Positions 52,815 through 62,231 are shown, numbered from the stretch's first letter. The stretch is DNA of 64,000 nucleotides from Stutzerimonas nosocomialis (GCF_005876855.1 NZ_QLAE01000019.1:26279-90278); one strand, 5' to 3'. Program-made: numbers and translations. The notes: a model not told the origin generated them from the letters alone.

Positions 52815-53444
52815 ATGAGCGGACCGGAACGCATCACCCTAGCCATGACCGGCGCGTCCGGCGCGCAATACGGCCTGCGCCTGCTCGATTGCCTGGTGCA
52901 GGAAGACCGCGAGGTGCACTTCCTCATTTCCAAGGCGGCGCAGCTGGTGATGGCCACCGAGACCGACGTGACGCTGCCGGCCAAGCCGCAGGCGATGCAG
53001 GCGTTTCTCTCGGAGTACACCGGCGCCGCCGCCGGGCAGATCCGGGTGTTCGCCAAGGAAGACTGGATGGCGCCGCCGGCCTCCGGTTCCGGCGCGCCGA
53101 CCGCCATGGTGGTAGTGCCCTGTTCCACCGGAACCCTGTCGGCCATCGCCACCGGCGCCTGCAACAACCTCATCGAGCGCGCGGCGGACGTGGCCCTCAA
53201 GGAGCGCCGTCAGCTGATCCTGGTGCCGCGCGAGGCGCCGTATTCGAGCATCCACCTGGAAAACATGCTCAAGCTGTCGAACCTCGGCGCGGTGATCCTG
53301 CCGGCATCGCCCGGCTTCTACCACCAGCCGCAGACGCTGGACGACCTGATCGACTTCGTCGTCGCGCGCATCCTCAACCTGCTCAATATCCCCCAGAACA
53401 TGCTGCCGCGCTGGGGCGAGCACCATCTGGTCAGCGACGAGTAG
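52815..53444 (+). CDS. ubiX: Flavin prenyltransferase UbiX
   Basis: UbiX joins a prenyl group to FMN, making the cofactor for the UbiD decarboxylase in ubiquinone synthesis. The flavin site is [20 protein letters not shown], the phosphate site [20 protein letters not shown], and [20 protein letters not shown] with [20 protein letters not shown] complete the family. At 209 aa it is full length. It follows mpl at the same spacing as in P. aeruginosa, with the repeat in between. Confidence 0.96.
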   Translation: MSGPERITLAMTGASGAQYGLRLLDCLVQEDREVHFLISKAAQLVMATETDVTLPAKPQAMQAFLSEYTGAAAGQIRVFAKEDWMAPPASGSGAPTAMVVVPCSTGTLSAIATGACNNLIERAADVALKERRQLILVPREAPYSSIHLENMLKLSNLGAVILPASPGFYHQPQTLDDLIDFVVARILNLLNIPQNMLPRWGEHHLVSDE

Positions 53445-53628
53445 CGGGGAGGGCCGCCGGATACTCTGGATCGCGGCCCCTGACATCACTCGCTTGCCCA
53501 TCCGGGCGGACAGGCCTCGTTGCGTAGCGATACGCCGTGCATGCCCGGAACTGGGCGACGGGGCGTGGTCCATAGTCGACGAGTCGAAGACGAAATCACC
53601 GCGCGCAACTCGATTGGGAGGCAGCACC

Positions 53629-53925
53629 ATGCAACGATTCCCCAGGATCGCAGTGGCCCTTGCCGCATCGCTGTTGCTCAACGGCTGCGCCACCGTGCGG
53701 ACCCTGGATGCTTCGAAGCCGGGCGCGCCGATCGTCTATTCCGGCACCCGGCTGGACTGGTACTCGCTCAACGGCGGCTGTTGCCCGCTGGACCGCTTCG
53801 GTGCCGAGGCCCCGCGCCACGCGGCGCTCGATCTGCCGGGCAGCCTGTTGCTCGATACCCTGTTGTTGCCGTTTTCCCTCGCGGCGGTGCTCGGGGTGGG
53901 GCTCAACGTCCAGGGCGGTCGCTGA
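53629..53925 (+). CDS. YceK/YidQ-family lipoprotein, 98 aa
   Basis: This is a small lipoprotein (MQRFPRIAVALAASLLLNGC-A lipobox) with the YceK/YidQ body: GAPIVYSGTRLDWYSLNGGC, then LDLPGSLLLDTLLLPFSLA. It would be anchored on the periplasmic side of a membrane. The function of the family is unknown. A ribosome site GGGAGG lies before the start. It is convergent with the hydroxyacid dehydrogenase gene. Confidence 0.8.
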   Translation: MQRFPRIAVALAASLLLNGCATVRTLDASKPGAPIVYSGTRLDWYSLNGGCCPLDRFGAEAPRHAALDLPGSLLLDTLLLPFSLAAVLGVGLNVQGGR

Positions 53926-53944
53926 GCCCGCCGGGCCGCTCGTG

Positions 53945-54877
53945 CTAGACGGGCGTGAGCGGCGGCTCGCCGGCGAAATGGCGGCCTATGTTCTGCAAGA
54001 ACAGCTGGACCGATTGCTCCAGTGCCTGGGGCGAGCGCCCTCCGACGTGGGGCGTGAGGATCAGGTTGTCCAGGTGCAGCAGCGCCTGCGGGGGTTCTGG
54101 TTCGCTTTCGTAGACATCCAGTGCCGCTCCGGCGATTCGCTTTTCTTCCAGTGCGTGGGCCAGCGCCGTGCTGTCGACGACGCTGCCGCGCGCCACATTC
54201 ACCAGGTAACCCGCCGGTCCCAGGGCATGCAGCACCGCGGCGTCGACCAGGTGGTGCGTGGCGGCGCCGCCGGGAACCGCCACTACCAGGCAGTCGCACC
54301 AGCGCGCCAGGGCCTCCACGTCGGAGAAGTAGCGGTACGCGCAGTCGCTGCGGGGGTGGCGGCTGTGGTAGCCGATGCTCATATCGAACGCCACGGCGCG
54401 GCGCGCCAGTTGCTCGCCGATGCTGCCCAGGCCGAGGATGCCCAGCCGCTTGCCGGTCACGCTGTCCTGCATCGGCAGCGCATCGCGCCACACGCCTTCG
54501 CGGCAGAGGCGGTCGAGCCGGTTGAGGTCGCGGATCACCGCAAGCAGCAGCGCCATGGCGTGGTCGGCGACGCAGGCGGCGTTGCTGCCGGCCCCGTTGG
54601 CGACGACGATGCCGCGGGCGCGGGCGGCGTCCAGGTCGATCTTCTCGTAGCCCACCCCTAGCGCCGCGACGAAGGACAGCCGTGGCATCCGCTCGATTTC
54701 GTCGGCGCTCAGTCCGAGGGTGCCGATGGTCAGCACCGCCTGGATCGCCGCGCCGTGCTCGCTCACCGCCTTGTCCCGGCTGATGGCATCCGGTGCGTAG
54801 AGCGTGTCGTAGTCTTGGCTGATGCGCTCGAGGCTGTCGGCGGAAAGGGGCGCGAGAATCAGTAGCTGCGGTTTCAT
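53945..54877 (-). CDS. D-2-hydroxyacid dehydrogenase, 310 aa
   Basis: This is an NAD(P)-dependent D-2-hydroxyacid dehydrogenase, probably a glyoxylate/hydroxypyruvate reductase. The Rossmann motif is LGILGLGSIGEQLARRAVAF at about residue 145. Catalytic Arg lies in VNVARGSVVD, Glu in YESEPEPP and His in LILTPHVGGRSP. At 310 aa it fits the family. It overlaps the LysR gene by 4 bases, so that regulator and this enzyme are co-expressed. The substrate cannot be named, though the sugar-acid cluster to the right suggests carbohydrate metabolism. Confidence 0.82.
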   Translation of the reverse strand: MKPQLLILAPLSADSLERISQDYDTLYAPDAISRDKAVSEHGAAIQAVLTIGTLGLSADEIERMPRLSFVAALGVGYEKIDLDAARARGIVVANGAGSNAACVADHAMALLLAVIRDLNRLDRLCREGVWRDALPMQDSVTGKRLGILGLGSIGEQLARRAVAFDMSIGYHSRHPRSDCAYRYFSDVEALARWCDCLVVAVPGGAATHHLVDAAVLHALGPAGYLVNVARGSVVDSTALAHALEEKRIAGAALDVYESEPEPPQALLHLDNLILTPHVGGRSPQALEQSVQLFLQNIGRHFAGEPPLTPV

Positions 54878-55827
54878 GGGCGGTCCTCGGAGGTGGCATC
54901 GCTTGCGCTTTCACGCTGCAGTTCTTCGAGCAGCAGCTGCGCCGGTGGCGCGAGGCTGGCGCCGTTGCGGGTCACCACGCCGTAGGGTTCGCTGCGTGAC
55001 TGCAGGCTCAGGGGGAGGCGGCGGATCATGCCGAAACCTTCGCTGAACTGGGCGACATCGCGCGGCATCAGGGCCACCAGTTCGGGGTCTTCGCGCAGCA
55101 GGCTGAGGGTGGTGAAGGTGGAGGCGGTCTCCAGCGGGTAGCGCGGAAACTCGAGGCCCGCCTGGATGAATTCGCGTTCGAGCAGCAGGCGCATCGGCAT
55201 GTTGCTGGGGAAGATCACCCAGCGATAGCCCTGCAGCTGGTGCAGTTCGAGCCGGGTGCTGCCGGCCAGTGGATGCTCGGGATGGGCGACCAGCACCAGC
55301 GGCTCCTCGTGCAGGCTGACGCAGGTGTAGGCGTCGGGCCTGCGGCTGACGCTGTTGCGGCAGATGGCCAGGTCCAGGCGGCCCTGGTCGATCAGCCCGA
55401 GCAGGCGCGCGCTGGTGTCTTCGATGATTTCCACCGACAGCTCCGGCTGCTTGGCCCGCAGACGGGTGAGCGCCCGCATCAGCAGCGGCACCGCGCCCAT
55501 GATGATGCCCACCGCCAGCCGGCCTCCATAGCCCTGGCTGATGCCCACCATTTCCTCGCGCAGGTGGGCCAGGTCGCTGTGGATCAGCCGCGCGTAGCGG
55601 ATCACGCAGCGCCCCAGGTCGTTGGCCACCAGCCCTTGGCTGGTGCGGGTGAACAGCGGGGTGCCGAAGGTGCTTTCGATCTCGTGCAGCGCCTTGGTCG
55701 CACCCGGCTGGCTGATGGCGACCTGCTCGGCGGCGCGGTGCAGCGAACCCTGCTCGTCGAGGGCGATGAGCAGGCGCAGCTGCTTGATGCGCAGTCGTGA
55801 AGCGAGGGTGGCAAGCGGTGCGATCAT
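54874..55827 (-). CDS. LysR-family transcriptional regulator, 317 aa
   Basis: This is a LysR-type regulator. The N-terminal winged HTH is RLRIKQLRLLIALDEQGSLH, then AAEQVAISQPGATKALHEIE and TFGTPLFTRTSQGLVAND. The effector domain runs from about residue 95, with GGRLAVGIIMGAVPLLMRAL and LDLAICRN. The sequence resembles the GbpR type that controls sugar uptake in other proteobacteria. It shares an operon with the hydroxyacid dehydrogenase and is divergent from the GntR gene of the galactose-type cluster, so it may respond to a sugar. That is inference. Confidence 0.85.
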   Translation of the reverse strand: MIAPLATLASRLRIKQLRLLIALDEQGSLHRAAEQVAISQPGATKALHEIESTFGTPLFTRTSQGLVANDLGRCVIRYARLIHSDLAHLREEMVGISQGYGGRLAVGIIMGAVPLLMRALTRLRAKQPELSVEIIEDTSARLLGLIDQGRLDLAICRNSVSRRPDAYTCVSLHEEPLVLVAHPEHPLAGSTRLELHQLQGYRWVIFPSNMPMRLLLEREFIQAGLEFPRYPLETASTFTTLSLLREDPELVALMPRDVAQFSEGFGMIRRLPLSLQSRSEPYGVVTRNGASLAPPAQLLLEELQRESASDATSEDRP

Positions 55828-55964
55828 GGGATAAGCGCCGGTTATCGCTCAATCAGCAGCTGTCATTAGGCAGCAACGACCCCGATTTTTAAAGTGGACC
55901 TGTGGTCGCGGTCCTGGCAAGGGTGTTCGCGAAGGAGCGTTTCGAGGGCGGTCGTGTTTGACAG

Positions 55965-55983
55965 CTAATCATATGATGATTAG
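55965..55983. promoter_or_regulatory. Palindromic operator candidate upstream of the GntR gene
   Basis: CTAATCA (55965-55971) and TGATTAG (55977-55983) form a 7-bp inverted repeat with five bases between. The inner ATCATATGAT at 55968-55977 is itself a perfect palindrome. It lies 42 bases before the GntR gene's start, a good place for autorepression. Confidence 0.55.
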
Positions 55984-56024
55984 GCTCAAATACCATGCAG
56001 TGATCGTTACCCCGAGGGATGTGG

Positions 56025-56738
56025 ATGTCCAGCAGTTTCCATGCGGCGACCGTGGATCGCCTAGGCTTGTTGATCGCGTCCGGAGTGGTGGCGGCCGGGC
56101 AGACCCTCAAGGTCGAGGCGGCGCTCTGCGAGGAACTGGGCGTGAGCCGGACGGTTGTCCGCGAGGCGATCAAGACGCTGGTGGCCAAGGGCATGCTGGA
56201 CGTCGGGCCCAAGGTGGGGACGCGGGTGCTGCCGGTGCGCAGCTGGAATCTGTTCGACCCGCAGGTCGTGGGTTGGCTGGCGGCCAAGGGGCTGCCGGAG
56301 AATTTCGTGATGGACCTGCTGGACCTGCGCCGCAGTATCGAGCCGATGGCGGTGCGCTGGGCGTGCGAGCGCGCCACGCCGGCGCAGATCGAGGAGATCC
56401 AGGCGGCCTATCGGATGCTCGAGGCCTCGCTGGGCGACAAGGGTGATTACAACCTGGCCGACCGGCGGTTTCACGAGGCGGTGCTGGCGGCCAGCCACAA
56501 CCAGTTCATCGAGCAGATGCTGCCGGCACTCGGCGCGCTGCTGGCGGTGTCCTTCGAGGTGTCCTCCACGGTGCCTGAGGAGTTGGGCAAGACCCTGCCG
56601 CTGCACAAGGATCTGGCCGACGCGATCGCGACACGCGACGCGGCGCGCGGGGTCTGGGCCTGCATGAGCCTGATCGAGCGGGCGGCGGTGACCATCGCTC
56701 AGTTCTATCCGGAGCTGGTGGCCCGGCGCCGCGAATGA
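56025..56738 (+). CDS. FadR/GntR-family regulator of the sugar-acid cluster, 237 aa
   Basis: This is a FadR-subfamily GntR repressor. The winged HTH (about 10-70) reads VVAAGQTLKVEAALCEELGV and SRTVVREAIKTLVAKGMLDV, and the all-helical FCD effector domain has DLLDLRRSIEPMAVRWACER and YNLADRRFHEAVLAASHNQF with metal-binding Asp and His residues. ATG at 56025 is chosen because GAGGG sits six bases before it; ATG at 56019 is possible. It lies at the head of lactonase, dehydrogenase and transporter genes and probably responds to galactonate or a keto-deoxy sugar acid. Confidence 0.88.
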   Translation: MSSSFHAATVDRLGLLIASGVVAAGQTLKVEAALCEELGVSRTVVREAIKTLVAKGMLDVGPKVGTRVLPVRSWNLFDPQVVGWLAAKGLPENFVMDLLDLRRSIEPMAVRWACERATPAQIEEIQAAYRMLEASLGDKGDYNLADRRFHEAVLAASHNQFIEQMLPALGALLAVSFEVSSTVPEELGKTLPLHKDLADAIATRDAARGVWACMSLIERAAVTIAQFYPELVARRRE

Positions 56739-56765
56739 GCAGAACAACAAGAATCGGAGGCTGCT

Positions 56766-57644
56766 ATGCGCTGGCTGCCCGTCTCGGAACACCGCTTCAA
56801 GCTGGCCGAAGGTCCCTTCTGGGACGATGCCCGGCAGGCCCTGTACTGGGTCGATATCGCGGCGCACCTGGCCTGCCGGCTGTGCGAGAGCCGGTTCGAG
56901 CAATGGCGGTTTCGCGAGCCGATCTCCGCCTTCATCCCGACCGATCGGGGCGATGCCCTCGTCACCTTGCCCAGTGGCGTTTACCGCTTCGATCCTGATG
57001 CCAGTGGCGATGCCCGAAGGCTGAGCCTGCTGTGCGTGCCGGACCCGGTGCCGGACAACCGCGCCAACGAGGCGCGCTGCGACAGCCGCGGACGCCTGTG
57101 GCTGGGCAGCATGCAGAACAACTTCGACCCCCAGGGCGGCGACCTGCCGGTCACCCGTCGCTCCGGCGGCCTGTTCCGGATCGACGTCGACGCCTCGGTC
57201 ACGCAACTGGCCAGCGATTTCGGCATCGTCAACACGCTGCTCTGGAACGATTCGCCGCCGCTTCTCTACTGCGCCGATACGCTGGACGGCGTCATCTACC
57301 GTTATCCGATCGAGCCGGACGGCACCCTGGGGGCGCGTCAGGCCTGGGCGGGCGGGCACCCGCGCGGGGCGCCCGACGGTTCGGCGCTCGATGCCGAAGG
57401 TTTCGTCTGGAACGCCCGCTGGGGCGGTCACTGCCTGCTCAGGTTCGCGCCGGACGGCAGCCTCGATCGGGTGGTCGAGCTGCCGGTCAGCCACCCGACC
57501 AGTTGTGTCTTCGGTGGCCCCGAGCTGGATCGGCTGTATGTCACCAGCGCGGCGCCGCCGGACAGCGCCGGCCCCCTGGATGGCGCGGTGCTGGTGGCCG
57601 ACGTCGGCGTCGCCGGCACGCCCTGTACCCGTTTCGCCGGTTGA
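56766..57644 (+). CDS. SMP-30/gluconolactonase-family sugar lactonase, 292 aa
   Basis: This is a six-bladed beta-propeller lactonase. EHRFKLAEGPFWDDARQALY carries the first metal-binding Glu, RANEARCDSRGRLWLGSM (with N and D) the next, WNDSPPLLYCADTLDGVIYR another, and GAPDGSALDAEGFVWNARWG the catalytic Asp. Divalent metal is used to open a sugar lactone. The cluster's SDR makes a lactone from galactose (or arabinose), and this enzyme would hydrolyse it to the acid. GGAGG lies six bases before the start. It follows the GntR gene by 27 bases. Confidence 0.9.
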   Translation: MRWLPVSEHRFKLAEGPFWDDARQALYWVDIAAHLACRLCESRFEQWRFREPISAFIPTDRGDALVTLPSGVYRFDPDASGDARRLSLLCVPDPVPDNRANEARCDSRGRLWLGSMQNNFDPQGGDLPVTRRSGGLFRIDVDASVTQLASDFGIVNTLLWNDSPPLLYCADTLDGVIYRYPIEPDGTLGARQAWAGGHPRGAPDGSALDAEGFVWNARWGGHCLLRFAPDGSLDRVVELPVSHPTSCVFGGPELDRLYVTSAAPPDSAGPLDGAVLVADVGVAGTPCTRFAG

Positions 57645-57705
57645 GTCCTTCGTCGTGCGCCGACTCGTCGGCGCGTCCCATCACTTTCGCAGGAGCGTAT
57701 CGATA

Positions 57706-58524
57706 ATGGCGACACCTCTTTCCTTACCACCGGTTCCCGAGCCGCTGCGCGGCGAGCGTCTTAAAGACAAGGTGGTGGTGATCACCGGCGGTGCCCAGGG
57801 CATCGGCGAAGCGATCGTGGCGTGCTTCCAGGCCCAGCAGGCCCGCGTGGTGGTCGGCGATATCCAGGGTGAGAAGGTCGAGCGGGTCGCCGCCGGCTGG
57901 CGCGAGCGGGGCGGGGAGGTCTGGGCCCTGCAGGTCGATGTCACCCAGCCGGCCCAGCTCGAGGCATTGATCGGCATGGCCATCGAGCGCTACGGACGCG
58001 TCGACGTGCTGGTCAACTGCGCCGGGGTCAACGTGTTCCGCGACCCGCTGGAGATGACCGAGGAGGACTGGCGCCGCTGCTTCGCCATCGATCTGGACGG
58101 CGTCTGGTACGGCTGCAAGGCAGCGCTGCCGCACATGCTCGAGCGTGGCGTCGGCAACATCATCAACATCGCCTCGGTGCACTCGACCAACATCATCCCT
58201 GGCTGTTTTCCCTACCCGGTCGCCAAGCACGGTCTGCTGGGGCTGACCCGGGCGCTGGGCGTCGAGTACGCGCCCAGGGGCATCCGGGTCAACGCCATCG
58301 CGCCCGGCTACATCGAAACCCAGCTCAACATCGACTACTGGAACGGCTTCGACGACCCCCATGCCGAGCGCCAGCGGGCCCTGGACATGCATCCGCCCCG
58401 GCGTATCGGTCAGCCGGTCGAAGTGGCCATGACGGCCCTGTTTTTGGCGACCGACGAAGCCCCGTTCATCAACGCGTCCTGCATCACCATCGACGGTGGT
58501 CGTTCGGTGATGTACCACGAGTGA
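57706..58524 (+). CDS. SDR-family sugar 1-dehydrogenase, 272 aa
   Basis: This is a classical short-chain dehydrogenase. VVITGGAQGIGEAIVACFQA is the NAD(P) site, VNCAGVNVF the NNAG-type strand, IASVHSTNIIPGCFPYPVAK the Ser-Tyr-Lys active site, and INASCITIDGGRSVMYHE the ending. Members beside SMP-30 lactonases and AraFGH importers oxidise D-galactose or L-arabinose at C1 to the lactone. The dgo genes to the right favour galactose. An AGGAG ribosome site lies about ten bases before the start. Confidence 0.85.
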   Translation: MATPLSLPPVPEPLRGERLKDKVVVITGGAQGIGEAIVACFQAQQARVVVGDIQGEKVERVAAGWRERGGEVWALQVDVTQPAQLEALIGMAIERYGRVDVLVNCAGVNVFRDPLEMTEEDWRRCFAIDLDGVWYGCKAALPHMLERGVGNIINIASVHSTNIIPGCFPYPVAKHGLLGLTRALGVEYAPRGIRVNAIAPGYIETQLNIDYWNGFDDPHAERQRALDMHPPRRIGQPVEVAMTALFLATDEAPFINASCITIDGGRSVMYHE

Positions 58525-58547
58525 CACTACGTTACGTTGCGCCATTG

Positions 58548-58557
58548 ATAATATGAT
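58548..58557. promoter_or_regulatory. Second GntR-type motif upstream of the ABC importer
   Basis: ATAATATGAT differs at one base from the palindrome ATCATATGAT in front of the GntR gene. It lies 90 bases before the araF-like start, in the 122-base gap after the SDR gene. It is a likely second operator for the same repressor. Confidence 0.4.
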
Positions 58558-58646
58558 ATGACTTAGTGAAGCGCCGTTGCCGATGGGCAATCCCGCGCTT
58601 CCACCGCTGGACGCTGTAGCTATTCAATAAAAATAAGGAGGTAGCT

Positions 58647-59648
58647 ATGTTTCGTCGCCATGGGGTTCGCGCCCTGTTCCTTGCCGCAGTGACCGCAGGC
58701 GCGGTCGGCTTCTCCACGCTCTGCTCTGCCGAAGAGGTGAAGATCGGTTTTCTGGTCAAGCAGCCGGAAGAACCCTGGTTCCAGACCGAATGGGCCTTCG
58801 CCGAGAAGGCCGGCAAGGAGCACGGCTTCACCGTCCTCAAGATCGCGGTGCCCGATGGCGAGAAAACCCTCGCCGCCATCGACAGCCTGGCCGCCAACGG
58901 CGCCAAGGGTTTCGTCATCTGCCCGCCCGACGTGGCGCTCGGCCCGGCCATCGTCGCCAAGGCCAGGCTCAACGACCTCAAGGTCATGGCCGTGGACGAC
59001 CGTTTCGTCGATGCCAAGGGCGAGTTCATGGAAGAGGTGCCCTACCTCGGCATGGCGGCCTTCGAGGTCGGCCAGAAGCAGGGCGCGGCCATGGCCGAGG
59101 AAGCCAAGAAACGCGGCTGGGACTGGAACGAGACCTACGCGGTGATCAACACCTACAACGAACTCGACACCGGCAAGCGGCGCACGGACGGCTCGGTCGA
59201 TGCGCTGAAGAAGGCCGGCTTTCCCGAGGACCACATCCTGTTCACCGCGCAGAAGACCCTCGATGTGCCGGGCAGCATGGATGCGACCAACTCGGCCCTG
59301 GTCAAGCTGCCGCGCGGCGCGAAGAACCTGATCATCGGCGGGATGAACGACAACACCGTGCTCGGCGGCGTGCGCGCCACCGAAAGCGCGGGGTTCAAGC
59401 CCGAGAACGTGATCGGCATCGGCATCAACGGCACCGACGCCATCGGCGAGCTGAAGAAGCCCAACAGCGGCTTCTTCGGCTCGATGCTGCCCAGCCCCCA
59501 CATCGAGGGCTACGAAACCGCGCGGATGATGTTCGAGTGGGTCACCACCGGCAAGGAGCCGCCCAAGTACACCGCCATGGATGAAGTCACCCTGATCACC
59601 CGCGAGAACTTCCAGCAGGAGCTGGAAAAGATCGGCCTCTGGAACTGA
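58647..59648 (+). CDS. Sugar ABC importer binding protein (AraF type)
   Basis: This is a periplasmic pentose/hexose-binding protein (type I fold) with a signal peptide (MFRRHGVRALFLAAVTAGAV). It then shows KIGFLVKQPEEPWFQTEWAF, KGFVICPPDVALGPAIVAKA, VNTYNELDTGKRRTDGSVDA-like INTYNELDTGKRRT, and the hinge and C-terminal LIIGGMNDNTVLGGVRATES. These are the AraF sugar-contact features (residues around NELDTG and MNDN). AraF binds L-arabinose and D-galactose. AAGGAGG lies five bases before the start, and the ATPase and permease genes follow. Confidence 0.9.
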   Translation: MFRRHGVRALFLAAVTAGAVGFSTLCSAEEVKIGFLVKQPEEPWFQTEWAFAEKAGKEHGFTVLKIAVPDGEKTLAAIDSLAANGAKGFVICPPDVALGPAIVAKARLNDLKVMAVDDRFVDAKGEFMEEVPYLGMAAFEVGQKQGAAMAEEAKKRGWDWNETYAVINTYNELDTGKRRTDGSVDALKKAGFPEDHILFTAQKTLDVPGSMDATNSALVKLPRGAKNLIIGGMNDNTVLGGVRATESAGFKPENVIGIGINGTDAIGELKKPNSGFFGSMLPSPHIEGYETARMMFEWVTTGKEPPKYTAMDEVTLITRENFQQELEKIGLWN

Positions 59649-59726
59649 AGGTCGTCACACGCTCCCGGATGGCCTGAACAGGCCTGGATCGGATAGCTCG
59701 CCCAGCGGGCGAGGGGTGGAGGCAGC

Positions 59727-61241
59727 ATGTTCGAACACGTCAAGACGGGCGACAGCCTGCACTTCAATGGCATCGGCAAGAACTTTCCGGGCGTGCGTGC
59801 GCTGTCGGACATCAGCTTCGTCGCCCGGCCCGGCACGGTGCATGCTCTGATGGGCGAGAACGGCGCCGGCAAGTCGACGCTGCTGAAGATCCTCGGCGGC
59901 GCCTATGCGCCCAGCAGCGGGAATCTGCAGATCGGCGAGCGTTGCCTGTCCTTCAGGTCCGCTGGCGAGAGCATCGCCAGCGGCATCGCGGTGATCCACC
60001 AGGAGCTGCACCTGGTGCCGGACATGACCGTGGCCGAGAACCTGTTGCTCGGCCACATGCCGGCGCGTTTCGGGCTGGTCAACCGCGGCGCCATGCATCG
60101 TCAGGCACGTGAGCTGCTCAAGGGGCTGGCCGACGAGATCGACCCGAACACCCGGCTCGGCAGCCTGTCGCTCGGGCAGCGGCAACTGGTCGAGATCGCC
60201 AAGGCCATGTCGCGCAACGCCCACGTCATTGCGTTCGACGAGCCCACCAGCAGCCTGTCCTCGCGCGAGATCGAGCGGCTGATGGCGATCATCGCCCGGC
60301 TGCGCGACGAGGGGCGGGTGGTGCTCTACGTCTCGCACCGGATGGAAGAGATCTTCCGCATCTGCGACGCGGTCACGGTGTTCAAGGACGGCCGCTTCGT
60401 GCGCACCTTCGAGCAGATGAGCGAGCTCACCCACGACCAGCTCGTCACCTGCATGGTCGGCCGCGACATCCAGGACATCTACGACTACCGCCCCCGCGAA
60501 CATCAGGGCGAAGCGCTGCGGGTCGACGGTCTGCTCGGGCCCGGCCTGCAGGAGCCGGTGAGCTTTTCGGTCAGCCGTGGCGAAGTGCTCGGCTTCTTCG
60601 GCCTGGTCGGTGCCGGGCGTACCGAGCTGCTGCGCCTGCTGGCGGGGCTCGCCCCCCACAAGGCCGGCACGCTCGCGCTCGACGGCCAGGCGCTGGCGCT
60701 GCGTTCGCCTCGCGATGCCATCGAGGCCGGCATCCTGCTTTGCCCGGAGGATCGCAAGAAGGAAGGCATCGTGCCGCTGGCCAGCGTCGCGGAGAACATC
60801 AACATCGGCGCGCGCCGGCGCCATGCCCGCATGGGCTGCCTGGTGCAGGGGCGCTGGGAGCGCGACAACGCCGAGCGGCAGATCCGCGCCCTGAACATCA
60901 AGACCCCTTCGCCCGAGCAGCAGATCATCTTTCTCTCCGGCGGCAACCAGCAGAAGGTCATCCTCGGCCGCTGGCTCTCGATGGAGATGAAGGTGCTCCT
61001 GCTCGACGAGCCGACCCGGGGCATCGACATCGGCGCCAAGGCCGAGATCTACCAGATCATCCACAACCTCGCCGCCAGCGGTATCGCGGTGATCGTGGTG
61101 TCCAGCGACCTGATGGAAGTGATCGGCATCTCCGACCGCATCCTGGTGATGAGCGAGGGCGCCATCACCGGGGAAGTCCCGCGGGCGCAGGCCGAGGAAT
61201 CCCGCCTGTTGCAACTGGCACTCCCGCGTACGCGCGGCTGA
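59727..61241 (+). CDS. Sugar ABC importer ATPase (AraG type), 504 aa
   Basis: This is a double ABC ATPase of the AraG/MglA family. Domain 1 (about 10-245) has Walker A MGENGAGKSTLLKIL, signature LSLGQRQLVEIAKAM, Walker B HVIAFDEPTSSLS and SHRMEE. Domain 2 (about 255-500) has the altered first loop GLVGAGRTELLRLL, signature LSGGNQQKVILGRWL and VLLLDEPTRGIDIG. The difference between the two nucleotide sites is usual for sugar importers. At 504 aa it is full length. It powers uptake with the AraH-like permease encoded 21 bases later. Confidence 0.93.
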   Translation: MFEHVKTGDSLHFNGIGKNFPGVRALSDISFVARPGTVHALMGENGAGKSTLLKILGGAYAPSSGNLQIGERCLSFRSAGESIASGIAVIHQELHLVPDMTVAENLLLGHMPARFGLVNRGAMHRQARELLKGLADEIDPNTRLGSLSLGQRQLVEIAKAMSRNAHVIAFDEPTSSLSSREIERLMAIIARLRDEGRVVLYVSHRMEEIFRICDAVTVFKDGRFVRTFEQMSELTHDQLVTCMVGRDIQDIYDYRPREHQGEALRVDGLLGPGLQEPVSFSVSRGEVLGFFGLVGAGRTELLRLLAGLAPHKAGTLALDGQALALRSPRDAIEAGILLCPEDRKKEGIVPLASVAENINIGARRRHARMGCLVQGRWERDNAERQIRALNIKTPSPEQQIIFLSGGNQQKVILGRWLSMEMKVLLLDEPTRGIDIGAKAEIYQIIHNLAASGIAVIVVSSDLMEVIGISDRILVMSEGAITGEVPRAQAEESRLLQLALPRTRG

Positions 61242-61262
61242 ACGACAAGAACGAGGTGCTTT

Positions 61263-62231
61263 ATGTCCGCTCAACAAAACGCCCTGGCCGCGCCACGGCA
61301 GGGTCTGAACATGCGCCGCTTTCTCGATGACTGGGTGATGCTGCTGGCGGCGCTGGGGATCTTCGCGCTGTCGGCGCTGTTCATCGACAACTTCCTCTCG
61401 CCGCTGAACATGCGCGGGCTGGGGCTGGCGATCTCCACCGTGGGCATCGCCGCCTGCACCATGCTGTTCTGCCTGGCGTCCGGGCACTTCGACCTGTCGG
61501 TGGGCTCGGTGATCGCCTGCGCCGGGGTGGTCGCGGCGGTGGTGATGCGCGACACCGAAAGCGTGATGCTGGGCGTCGGCGCCGCACTCGCCCTGGGGCT
61601 GGTGGTCGGGCTGATCAATGGCATCGTCATCGCCAAGCTGCGCATCAATGCGCTGATCACGACGCTGGCGACGATGCAGATCGTCCGCGGGCTGGCCTAC
61701 ATCTTCTCCAACGGCAAGGCGGTCGGGGTGATGCAGGAAGACTTCTTCATCTTCGGCAACGGCCAGCTGCTCGGCGTGCCGGTGCCGATCCTGATCACAA
61801 TCGCCTGCTTCATCTTCTTCGGCTGGCTGCTCAACTACACCACCTACGGGCGCAACACCATGGCCATCGGCGGCAACCAGGAAGCCGCGCTGCTGGCCGG
61901 GGTCAACGTCGACCGCACCAAGATCATCATCTTCGCGGTTCACGGCCTGGTCGGCGCGCTGGCCGGTGTGGTGCTGGCCTCGCGGATGACCTCGGGGCAA
62001 CCGATGATCGGCCAGGGCTTCGAGTTGACGGTGATTTCCGCCTGCGTGCTCGGCGGCGTCTCCCTCAGCGGCGGCATCGGCATGATCCGCCACGTGATTG
62101 CCGGGGTGCTGATCCTCGCGATCATCGAGAACGCGATGAACCTCAAGAACATCGACACCTTCTACCAGTACGTCATCCGCGGGACGATCCTGCTGCTGGC
62201 GGTGATCATCGATCGGCTCAAGCAGCGCTGA
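61263..62231 (+). CDS. Sugar ABC importer permease (AraH type), 322 aa
   Basis: This is an inner-membrane permease with about ten membrane segments, among them WVMLLAALGIFALSALFIDN, GLAISTVGIAACTMLFCLAS, GVGAALALGLVVGLINGIVI and VLIIACFIFFGWLL-like ITIACFIFFGWLL. The AIGGNQEAALLAGVNVDRTK loop is the EAA-type coupling motif that contacts AraG. SASRMTSGQPMIGQGFEL-like ASRMTSGQPMIGQGFEL is also typical. At 322 aa it is full length. It completes the AraFGH-type importer for arabinose/galactose. Confidence 0.92.
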   Translation: MSAQQNALAAPRQGLNMRRFLDDWVMLLAALGIFALSALFIDNFLSPLNMRGLGLAISTVGIAACTMLFCLASGHFDLSVGSVIACAGVVAAVVMRDTESVMLGVGAALALGLVVGLINGIVIAKLRINALITTLATMQIVRGLAYIFSNGKAVGVMQEDFFIFGNGQLLGVPVPILITIACFIFFGWLLNYTTYGRNTMAIGGNQEAALLAGVNVDRTKIIIFAVHGLVGALAGVVLASRMTSGQPMIGQGFELTVISACVLGGVSLSGGIGMIRHVIAGVLILAIIENAMNLKNIDTFYQYVIRGTILLLAVIIDRLKQR

